In this document: one piece after another, positions 1 to 5,119 of the stretch
Numbering within the stretch: the stretch's first letter is position 1
How the letters are laid out: each line of letters opens with the position of its first letter
NCBI GenBank assembly: GCA_017353855.1
Contig: JAFMSA010000252.1
Span: forward strand, 1-6,388
Direction: 5' to 3'
Origin: Alphaproteobacteria bacterium
GTDB lineage: Bacteria; Pseudomonadota; Alphaproteobacteria; ATCC43930; CGMCC-115725
DNA length: 6,388 nt
Translations under genes and position numbers: made by a program
The notes under the pieces: generated by a model
Told to the model about the DNA's origin: nothing
Databases searched by the model: none
What the model saw: the letters and a program-made list of their open reading frames with translations, nothing else

Positions 1-555
1 GGCCTCGCGTGCTTCCCGGAAACGGGTTGGCTCGATTGCTGCCCGCCCTTTGCCACCGGCCATTTCATTGACGGCTTTGGTCATGCCGACCGCAAATTTC
101 ACTTCCGCGCCGATTGGCGGGTGATCGGGCCGGAGCATGCACAGCTGCCCGCGTTCCCTGACCATGTCGCGGTGATTGACGGGAGGGATGCCGAGCGGCC
201 TTTCCGCCTCGTCGCGGCGCCGTCCCGGTCCTTTCTCAATACGAGCTTCAGCAATACGCCCTCGAGCGTCGCCCGCGAGGGCCGGCCGACGGCCCTCATC
301 CACCCGGAAGCGCTGGCCGAGCTCGGCCTCGGCGATGGCAGCCGGGTCCGCATCGGCAATCGCCGCGGCAGTGTCGTCGTCGAGGCACGCGCGTTTGACG
401 GGATGCAAAAACCGGTGGTGATCGTCGAAGGCTTGTGGCCCAATTATGCCTTCGAGGAGGGTATCGGGATCAATCTGTTGACGAGCGCCGATCCCGGTTT
501 GCCGCGGGGCGGCGCTGTATTTCACGATACCTCGGTGTGGCTCGGCCCGGCGTGA
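1..555 (+). CDS. Molybdopterin-dependent oxidoreductase, C-terminal part (5' end outside window)
   Basis: The frame is open from the first base, so this is the last 184 residues of a longer protein; the catalytic, cofactor-binding body lies upstream. From about residue 67 to the end it reads as the C-terminal molydopterin dinucleotide-binding domain of the DMSO-reductase superfamily. Visible signs are an 'RPFRLVAAPSRSFLNTSF' strand and turn, a 'GRPTALIHPEALAELGLGDG' segment typical of the small beta-barrel, and a closing 'GINLLTSADPGLPRGGAVFHD' stretch. Family members bind a bis-pterin Mo or W cofactor and carry out redox or hydration chemistry. The substrate cannot be told from this piece, and any Fe-S cluster motif would be in the missing N-terminal part. 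The stop lies 8 bases before the VWA gene start, and that gene's GAGGGG ribosome site (554-559) overlaps this stop codon, which suggests translational coupling. Superfamily membership is firm; the subfamily is not. Confidence 0.88.
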   Translation, partial: GLACFPETGWLDCCPPFATGHFIDGFGHADRKFHFRADWRVIGPEHAQLPAFPDHVAVIDGRDAERPFRLVAAPSRSFLNTSFSNTPSSVAREGRPTALIHPEALAELGLGDGSRVRIGNRRGSVVVEARAFDGMQKPVVIVEGLWPNYAFEEGIGINLLTSADPGLPRGGAVFHDTSVWLGPA

Positions 556-563
556 GGGGCGAG

Positions 564-1271
564 ATGAGCGACAAGAAGAACCGGCTGCCGACCGAGGCCC
601 GTTCCGCCGAGGTCGATCGATTTCTGGAGAAGCTCAGCAAGGCGCCGCCCGTGTCCGCGGGCGGGCGCGGCCGGCTGATCTTCGCGCTGGATGCGACCGC
701 GAGCCGCGAGCCTACCTGGGACCGCGCCTGTCGCATTCAGGGGGAGATGTTCGAGGCGACGGCCGCATTCGGCGGCCTAGAGATCCAGCTTGTCTTTTAT
801 CGCGGCTTTTCGGAATGCAAATCGAGCCGCTGGATGACGACCGCGGCCGAGCTGCACCGGATCATGCGATCGGTTTTCTGTGTCGGCGGTGAGACCCAGA
901 TTGAGCGCGTTTTGAGCCACGCGATCCGCGAGACCCGAACCCGCAGGGTCAACGCTCTGGTGTTTGTCGGCGACGCGATGGAGGAAAAGGTGGATCGGCT
1001 CTGCCGGCTGGCTGGCGAGCTCGGGCTTCTCGGCGTGCCGATCTTTCTCTTCCACGAAGGGGGCGACCGAACTGCGGCGGCAGCCTTTAAGCAGATGGCG
1101 GGCCTCTCGCGCGGCGCCTATCTGAGTTTCGATCTCGCCAGCGCCGACCGCCTCAAAGAACTGCTTGGCGCGGTCGCCGTTTATGCCGCGGGGGGCTACC
1201 GCGCATTGACTGCCTATGGCGAGAAAAAGGGAGGGGAAATCCTGCGTCTGACCGCGCAACTGCGCGAGTAA
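564..1271 (+). CDS. VWA domain-containing protein
   Basis: This encodes a soluble protein of 235 residues with no signal peptide or membrane segment. After a charged N-terminal tail (residues 1-36), almost all the rest is one von Willebrand factor A domain. The metal-ion-dependent adhesion site (MIDAS) can be traced: D43-A-T45-A-S47 (Thr in place of the usual first Ser), T111 in 'GGETQI' and D137 in 'VFVGDAMEE'. Metal binding is therefore likely kept. VWA domains mostly mediate metal-dependent protein contacts; the partner is unknown. ATG 564 is chosen because GAGGGG (554-559) lies four bases before it and because the longer reading from 435 would run through the preceding gene with unrelated sequence. 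The J-domain gene follows after 9 bases. Similar VWA plus J-domain gene pairs occur in alphaproteobacteria as far as I recall, but I cannot name a proven function. Confidence 0.85.
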   Translation: MSDKKNRLPTEARSAEVDRFLEKLSKAPPVSAGGRGRLIFALDATASREPTWDRACRIQGEMFEATAAFGGLEIQLVFYRGFSECKSSRWMTTAAELHRIMRSVFCVGGETQIERVLSHAIRETRTRRVNALVFVGDAMEEKVDRLCRLAGELGLLGVPIFLFHEGGDRTAAAAFKQMAGLSRGAYLSFDLASADRLKELLGAVAVYAAGGYRALTAYGEKKGGEILRLTAQLRE

Positions 1272-1280
1272 GCGGCGCAG

Positions 1281-1988
1281 ATGCTCTACCTGCTGGGCGG
1301 ATTTGCGGTCCTCGGCGGTTTTCTGCTGCTGGTTCACCTGTTCATCAATGCCGATCCGGCGCGGCTTGCGCGCGGCCTCAAGGTGACGGGTGTGGTCATC
1401 GCGGTGGCGGCGGCGGGAGCTTTGGCAATTTCCGGGCGGCTCGCCGTGCTGCTCGCGCCGATTGCGATGCTGATGCCGCTGCTGATCCGGGTTCGCGGCC
1501 TGCTCGACCGGTACCGACCCCCGGCCGGCGGCCGGAGCTCGACAGTGGCGACGGCTTTTTTGCGCATGACGCTCGACCACGATACCGGCAGCATGGAGGG
1601 TATGATCCTGCGCGGCCGCTTTGCCGGAATGCGCCTGCAGGAGCTTGGGGCGGCCGACCTCCTGGCACTGCTTCGGGAGTGCCGCGCGGAGGACGAAGAG
1701 GGTGCGCGCCTGCTCGAGGCTTATCTCGACCGGATCCATCCGCAATGGCGCGACGAATTCGCCGGTGAGCGCGGCGGCGGCACCGGAGGCGGCGGCACGA
1801 GGCCTGCAGGCGGCGATATGAGTGAGGAAGAAGCCTACGCCATTCTTGGCCTGGCGCCCGGCGCCGACCTGCAGGCGGTCAAGGAAGCGCACCGCCGCCT
1901 GATGATCAAATTGCATCCCGACCACGGCGGCTCGGGCTATCTCGCGACGAAGATCAACCGCGCCCGCGATCTATTGCTGCACCGGTGA
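1281..1988 (+). CDS. Membrane-anchored J-domain protein, TIM14/Pam18-like
   Basis: The protein has 235 residues. The N-terminal region is hydrophobic, with likely membrane segments near residues 2-21, 34-50 and 54-71. A polar region follows (about 72-161, including 'TLDHDTGSMEGMILRGRF' and an acidic helix), then a glycine-rich linker (about 162-179), then a short C-terminal J domain (180-235). The J domain has the diagnostic HPD at 212-214 followed by 'GGSGYLATKINRARDLL'. That pattern resembles mitochondrial TIM14/Pam18 and its bacterial relatives more than classical DnaJ. There is no Gly/Phe region or zinc finger of type I DnaJ. By family knowledge, such proteins stimulate the ATPase of an Hsp70 (DnaK) at the membrane, with the J domain in the cytoplasm. 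The start follows the VWA stop by 9 bases with no strong ribosome site, so coupled translation is plausible. The client and the link to the VWA protein are unknown. Confidence 0.85.
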   Translation: MLYLLGGFAVLGGFLLLVHLFINADPARLARGLKVTGVVIAVAAAGALAISGRLAVLLAPIAMLMPLLIRVRGLLDRYRPPAGGRSSTVATAFLRMTLDHDTGSMEGMILRGRFAGMRLQELGAADLLALLRECRAEDEEGARLLEAYLDRIHPQWRDEFAGERGGGTGGGGTRPAGGDMSEEEAYAILGLAPGADLQAVKEAHRRLMIKLHPDHGGSGYLATKINRARDLLLHR

Positions 1989-2005
1989 GCGCAGGCGGCG
2001 CTCAC
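1985..2005. terminator. Hairpin shared by two convergent stop codons
   Basis: GTGAGCGC (1985-1992) and GCGCTCAC (1998-2005) form a perfect 8-base stem around a 5-base loop. The TGA of the J-domain gene (1986-1988) is in the left arm and the TGA of the lipoprotein gene (2002-2004 on the minus strand) is in the right arm. The hairpin could act for transcripts from both sides. Neither side has a U-tract, so classical intrinsic termination is uncertain; RNA end protection is an alternative. Confidence 0.5.
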
Positions 2006-2250
2006 ACGCAGTTGAAGTGGCCGTAGCGCTCGTCGAGGCCGAAATTGGCGGTGTTTCGCAGCCGGGCGGTCTTATGATGGACGGCGCAAGCCTTTTGCGC
2101 GAGCTGCGTTGCCCCTTCGATGCCCTCGAGACTTGTGTAGCGCACGGTTACCGCCGTCGCGGAGCTTTCAACGACCGCGGCGCCGCTACATGCGGCGAGC
2201 GCGACGAGCGGAGATACGACCGCCGCCAGCCGAAGGGGAATGCGCGTCAT
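2002..2250 (-). CDS. Small predicted lipoprotein, function unknown
   Basis: The protein has 82 residues. It has a short basic N-terminus, a hydrophobic segment and a lipobox L18-A19-A20-C21, so the precursor is probably lipidated at C21 and exported. Ser at the position after the Cys would favour the outer membrane under the E. coli rule, which may not hold here. The mature part (about 61 residues) has a 'VTVRYTS' strand, an Ala/Gln helix with C55, and a 'GHFNCV' end with C81; C55 and C81 could form a disulfide. I recall this layout (VxVRY, helix with Cys, final F-x-C) from short uncharacterised alphaproteobacterial lipoproteins. The gene has a good ribosome site, GAGGA followed by TCC and then ATG. 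It is divergent from the MFS gene and convergent with the J-domain gene. The export call is fairly safe; no function is assigned. Confidence 0.75.
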   Translation of the reverse strand: MTRIPLRLAAVVSPLVALAACSGAAVVESSATAVTVRYTSLEGIEGATQLAQKACAVHHKTARLRNTANFGLDERYGHFNCV

Positions 2251-2295
2251 GGATCCTCGGTTGCGCCAGATGCGAGCCGGTGACTATACCAGCCG
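2251..2295. promoter_or_regulatory. Divergent promoter region, lipoprotein / MFS transporter
   Basis: These 45 bases separate two divergent genes. On the minus strand TATAGT (2283-2288) is a 5-of-6 match to a -10 box and would give a leader of about 25 bases for the lipoprotein, but no good -35 box is present. On the plus strand TTGCGC (2261-2266) and TATACC (2285-2290), 18 bases apart, are a weak sigma-70 pair. They would place transcription start at or next to the MFS ATG. The two candidate -10 boxes overlap, so the promoters may compete. Confidence 0.35.
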
Positions 2296-3699
2296 ATGCC
2301 CGTGAGAGGCTCCCGCCCGATCCTGGTCCCGCTCGTTGTCGCGTGCGCGATGTTCATGCAGAACCTCGATTCGACCGTGATCGCCACGGCGCTGCCGACG
2401 ATCGCGCGATCGCTTGATGAGAGCCCGCTGCGCCTGAATGTGGCAATCACCTGCTATCTGCTGAGCCTCGCGGTGTTTATTCCGATCAGCGGCTGGACTG
2501 CGGATCGCTTTGGCGCGCGCCGCGTGTTCAGCACGGCGATCGTCGTTTTCACATTGGGCTCCATCGGCTGCGGGTGTGCCGATTCCCTCCCGGCGCTCGT
2601 CGCCGGCCGTATCGTCCAGGGGATGGGCGGAGCGATGATGGTGCCGGTCGGCCGCCTTGTGCTGTTGCGCGCGGTGAAGAAATCCGAGCTGGTGCGGGCG
2701 ATGTCGTATGTCAGCGTGCCGGCGTTGATCGGGCCGGTGATGGGGCCGCCGCTGGGCGGGTTTATCGTTACCTATGCGTCGTGGCGTTGGATCTTCTTTA
2801 TTAACATCCCGATCGGCCTTCTCGGCATCCTTCTGGTCAACCTGCTCGTCGGCGACCTCAAAGAGACCGGGCGACGCCCATTCGACCTTGGCGGTTTTGG
2901 CCTTACCGCGGTCGGGCTCGCGACACTGGCATTCGGTTTCGAGAATGCCGGGCGTGGGGCTTTGCCGGCTTCCGTCGTGGTCTTGCTGCTTGTCGTCGGC
3001 GCCGCCTGCATCGTCCTCTATGCCCGGCACGCCGCCCGCGTTTCGCATCCGATCATCGACCTTGCATTGCTGAGGATCCCGACCTACGCGTCGGCCACGG
3101 TCGGCGGGTTTCTGTTTCGCATGGGATTGGGCGCCCTTCCGTTTTTGCTGCCGCTGATGCTGCAGGTCGGCTTCGGGCTCGATCCGCTGTCCTCGGGGCT
3201 GCTGACCTTCGCGAGTGCCGCCGGGGCGATGACGATGAAGGTGACGGCGGCCCGGATCATCCGCACCCTGGGCTTTCGCATCGTGCTGGTCGGGGACGCC
3301 GTGATCAGCGCCGGATTTCTGTTCGCCTACAGCCTCTTCCGGCCCGACACGCCGCATCCGGTGATTTTCCTTGCCTTGCTGGCCGGCGGCTTTTTCCGGT
3401 CACTGCAGATGACCAGCATCAACACGCTGAGCTATGCCGATGTGCCGGCGGGTCTGCTGAGCCGCGCCACGAGCCTCACCAGCATGGCGCAGCAGCTCTC
3501 GCAAACGGCGGGTGTGGCAATCGGGGCGTTGTTTTTGCAGCTCGCGCTCGTCCTGCGGGGTGGGACGACGCTGATCGGCAGCGATTTCTACCCGGCCTTC
3601 ACTGGTGTTGCGACGATATCCTTGCTGTCGGTGCCGTTCTTTTTGAGAATGTCGCCCGACGCCGGAGCCGAAGTGAGCGGGCGGCCGCTCCCGCACTGA
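2296..3699 (+). CDS. DHA2-family MFS efflux transporter, MdtD-like
   Basis: This encodes a very hydrophobic inner-membrane protein of 467 residues, the usual size for drug:H+ antiporter family 2 (14 helices). Visible motifs are 'NLDSTVIATALPTIA' around D25 in helix 1, motif A 'GWTADRFGARR' (66-76), motif B around R105 ('GRIVQGMGGAMM') and antiporter motif C 'GPVMGPPLGG' (146-155). The sequence tracks E. coli MdtD, as I remember it, along its length ('GGAMMVPVGRL', 'YASWRWIFFINIPIGLLG' and the 'SINTLSYADVP' region). It probably exports small organic compounds in exchange for protons; the substrate is not predictable. Unlike typical EmrB, no membrane-fusion (EmrA-type) gene is beside it. ATG 2296 is the first start after an in-frame stop at 2281-2283. 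It has no ribosome site, so GTG 2302 is an alternative. The stop codon abuts the stop of the convergent GST gene. Confidence 0.9.
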   Translation: MPVRGSRPILVPLVVACAMFMQNLDSTVIATALPTIARSLDESPLRLNVAITCYLLSLAVFIPISGWTADRFGARRVFSTAIVVFTLGSIGCGCADSLPALVAGRIVQGMGGAMMVPVGRLVLLRAVKKSELVRAMSYVSVPALIGPVMGPPLGGFIVTYASWRWIFFINIPIGLLGILLVNLLVGDLKETGRRPFDLGGFGLTAVGLATLAFGFENAGRGALPASVVVLLLVVGAACIVLYARHAARVSHPIIDLALLRIPTYASATVGGFLFRMGLGALPFLLPLMLQVGFGLDPLSSGLLTFASAAGAMTMKVTAARIIRTLGFRIVLVGDAVISAGFLFAYSLFRPDTPHPVIFLALLAGGFFRSLQMTSINTLSYADVPAGLLSRATSLTSMAQQLSQTAGVAIGALFLQLALVLRGGTTLIGSDFYPAFTGVATISLLSVPFFLRMSPDAGAEVSGRPLPH

Positions 3700-3723
3700 T
3701 TACGGGCCGGGCTGCGCGGCCGC
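3675..3723. terminator. Hairpin-forming repeats around the MFS/GST stop-stop junction
   Basis: The convergent stops (3697-3699 plus, 3700-3702 minus) have no spacer. GAGCGG (3675-3680) pairs with CCGCTC (3685-3690) around a 4-base loop inside the end of the MFS frame. Alternatively, two copies of the self-complementary octamer GCGGCCGC (3681-3688 and 3716-3723) can pair around the junction. No T-run follows on either strand, so a termination role is only possible. The octamer also occurs at 1612-1619 and 5475-5482, so it is not special to this place. Confidence 0.25.
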
Positions 3724-4350
3724 CTCATGTGCTGCGGCAAGCTGCGCATCCTTGGCCCTCACTCTGGCAACCGCCGGACGAGCAGCTCCGCGGTTTGCAT
3801 AGGCCACGATCACCGGCAACTCCGTCACAAGCTGGAGGCCGAGCGCCCAAGTGAACGCCGTCGCCCACAGCACATCGGCAGCAGAGAAACGACTGCCCAG
3901 AAGATAAGGCCCTTTGGTGAGCTGATCGGTCACCGTTTTCAGCATCGTGTCGAAGTCGCCGTAGGGTGAGATTGCCGGCGCCATTGTCGCGCGTTGCGTC
4001 GCGCGGTCGATGAGCGCCGGCTCGAAGCAGGCGGCATAAAACACCATCCAGCGCAGGAAGGGGCCCCTCAGCGGGTCGCCGACGGGTGGCGCCAGGCCGG
4101 CCTCGGGGAACAGATCGGCGAGATAGAGGTAGATCGCGACCTGCTCGGTGATCACCACATCGCCGTGCTTCAGCGCTGGCACCTTTCCCATCGGGTTTAT
4201 CGCAAGATAGGCCGGCTCGCGCTGCTCACCGGACTTCATGTTGAGCACATGCAGCTCATAGGGTGCACCGAGCTCTTCGAGCAGGATCAACGTGCCGGAT
4301 GATCTCGTGTTCGGCGAGTGATAAAGGGTGAGCTTGCGGTCGTCGTTCAT
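3700..4350 (-). CDS. Glutathione S-transferase family protein
   Basis: This encodes a cytosolic protein of 216 residues, the normal GST length. The N-terminal thioredoxin-like domain (about 6-85) begins 'LTLYHSPNTRSSGTLILLEELG' and holds the cis-proline P58 in 'GKVPAL'. E69-Q70 stands at the usual glutathione-binding E/D-S/T pair, so Ser/Thr is replaced by Gln. The all-alpha C-terminal domain (about 90-205) contains the N-capping motif 'FSAADVLWA'. The beta-class catalytic Cys position appears to be R16; S12 or S17 could serve instead. Family members conjugate or reduce electrophiles with glutathione, but the substrate here is unknown. A GGGGG stretch lies a few bases before the ATG. The gene is divergent from the TetR gene across 45 bases, a usual layout for a repressor and its target, so control by that TetR is a fair inference. 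Confidence 0.88.
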   Translation of the reverse strand: MNDDRKLTLYHSPNTRSSGTLILLEELGAPYELHVLNMKSGEQREPAYLAINPMGKVPALKHGDVVITEQVAIYLYLADLFPEAGLAPPVGDPLRGPFLRWMVFYAACFEPALIDRATQRATMAPAISPYGDFDTMLKTVTDQLTKGPYLLGSRFSAADVLWATAFTWALGLQLVTELPVIVAYANRGAARPAVARVRAKDAQLAAAHEAAAQPGP

Positions 4351-4395
4351 AACGCCCCCGTTGGTCTGCTGGCGCTGAGTTGTAGAGTGTCAAAC
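4351..4395. promoter_or_regulatory. Divergent promoter region, GST / TetR
   Basis: These 45 bases lie between divergent genes. On the minus strand a perfect TTGACA is read from 4393 to 4388, but nothing close to TATAAT follows at 16-18 bases. On the plus strand TTGGTC (4361-4366) and TAGAGT (4383-4388), 16 bases apart, are a moderate pair that would start transcription at about the TetR ATG. TGTCAA (4388-4393) recurs inside the palindrome before the DUF2852 gene. I see no strong palindrome here; the best is GTT...AAC at 4379-4395. Confidence 0.35.
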
Positions 4396-5055
4396 ATGAG
4401 CTGGTCGAGGGACGATCCAGCGGCGGGGCGTCGCGGCTACCATCACGGCAATCTGCGCGAAGCGTTGATCCGGGCGGCACTCGATCTGATTGCCGAAAAG
4501 GGGCCGGCGGGGTTTACCTTCGCCGATGCCGCGCGCTGGGCCGGCGTCAGCTCGGCAGCGCCCTACCGGCATTTTCGTGACCGCCAGGCGCTCCTCGCCG
4601 ATGTCGCGCGGCGCGGCTTCGAGCTCTTCGAGGAACGCCTCGGCCGGGCCTGGAACGAGGGCCGGCCCGACCCTTTTGCCGCGTTCGAGAATGTCGGCCG
4701 CGCCTATCTCGCTTTTGCGCGCGAGCAGCCGGCCTTTTATTCGGCGATGTTCGAGGCGGGGCTGCCGCTCGACGGCGACCCCGGATTGCGCGAGGCCGCC
4801 GATCGCGCTTTTGCGGTGCTGCGCCGGGCGGCCGACGCGTTTTGCGCCCGCTTGCCGAGCGACCGCCGCCCCCCGGCCTTAATGATGAGCCTGCATCTGT
4901 GGGCGCTCGCGCACGGCATCGCCTCGCTGTTCGCGCGCGCGGACGCCGGCCGCCGCCGCTTGCCGATGAGCCCTGAAGAATTGCTGGAAGCCGGCGTGCT
5001 TATCTACCTACAGGGCTTGAGCCTGATCGAGGAGCCGCCGAAATCCGGCGGGTGA
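4396..5055 (+). CDS. TetR/AcrR-family transcriptional regulator
   Basis: The protein has 219 residues, a typical TetR size. The start of the DNA-binding domain shows 'GYHHGNLREALIRAALDLI' (14-32), then the helix-turn-helix 'FTFADAARWAGVSSAAPYRHF' split over residues 40-60, with the hallmark Y57-R58-H59-F60. The helical C-terminal half (about 80-215) should bind a ligand and form the dimer. The 'YHHGNLR' opening is common in the TetR subgroup with a WHG-type C-terminal domain. ATG 4396 is chosen because family homology begins directly after it; a start at 4318 would add 26 unrelated residues and run into the divergent GST gene. No clear ribosome site precedes it. The protein probably represses itself and the GST gene, and possibly the DUF2852 gene, where a strong palindrome starts 27 bases past its stop. 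The ligand is unknown. Confidence 0.9.
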   Translation: MSWSRDDPAAGRRGYHHGNLREALIRAALDLIAEKGPAGFTFADAARWAGVSSAAPYRHFRDRQALLADVARRGFELFEERLGRAWNEGRPDPFAAFENVGRAYLAFAREQPAFYSAMFEAGLPLDGDPGLREAADRAFAVLRRAADAFCARLPSDRRPPALMMSLHLWALAHGIASLFARADAGRRRLPMSPEELLEAGVLIYLQGLSLIEEPPKSGG

Positions 5056-5059
5056 CGGC

Positions 5060-5087
5060 TTGACAAGACCCTGGGGCGACTTATGTC
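5060..5087 (+). promoter_or_regulatory. Candidate sigma-70 promoter of the DUF2852 gene
   Basis: TTGACA (5060-5065) is a perfect -35 box, centred in the small palindrome CTTGACAAG. At a spacing of 16 bases, TATGTC (5082-5087) is a weak -10 candidate. Transcription would start near 5094, giving a leader of about 26 bases before the ATG at 5120. The -10 box and start lie inside the palindrome at 5083-5107, which fits repression by a bound regulator. Confidence 0.5.
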
Positions 5088-5107
5088 AATGTTAAATACA
5101 TTCACAT
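5083..5107. promoter_or_regulatory. Operator-like 25-base palindrome upstream of the DUF2852 gene
   Basis: ATGTCAATGT (5083-5092) and ACATTCACAT (5098-5107) form two inverted 10-base arms with one mismatch, around the 5-base centre TAAAT. The inner core is AATGT-N5-ACATT. It is an AT-rich island in GC-rich DNA and overlaps the predicted -10 box and transcription start. Size and symmetry fit a TetR-type dimer or double-dimer site. The nearest candidate regulator is the TetR protein encoded just upstream, but any other repressor in the genome is possible. Confidence 0.6.
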
Positions 5108-5119
5108 GGGGCTCCTGCC

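Noticed and set aside
121..123. GTG start giving a short 144-residue protein at the left edge
   Set aside because: The frame is open back to base 1 and matches the C-terminal part of a molybdoenzyme, so it is a partial gene.
435..563. Upstream start for the VWA gene
   Set aside because: The added 43 residues come from the wrong frame of the molybdoenzyme end and look unrelated. ATG 564 has a ribosome site.
1612..1619. Repeated octamer GCGGCCGC (also at 3681, 3716 and 5475) as a functional repeat
   Set aside because: Such palindromic octamers are expected by chance in DNA this GC-rich, and spacing and context differ between copies.
777..1925. Long minus-strand open frame of 382 codons opposite the VWA and J-domain genes
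   Set aside because: It is fully antisense to two genes with clear domains. Its Arg/Gln/His/Ala-rich translation shows no recognisable domain, as expected for GC-rich antisense frames.
2284..3357. Minus-strand open frame of 357 codons opposite the MFS gene
   Set aside because: The translation is dominated by Arg, Gln, Asp and His, which is the mirror image of hydrophobic codons in the transporter; there is no domain or ribosome site.
4318..4395. Upstream start for the TetR gene
   Set aside because: It would overlap the divergent GST start by 33 bases and adds residues not seen in TetR proteins.
2251..4395. Both divergent gaps are exactly 45 bases
   Set aside because: The two sequences share no evident similarity, so the equal length is most likely chance.
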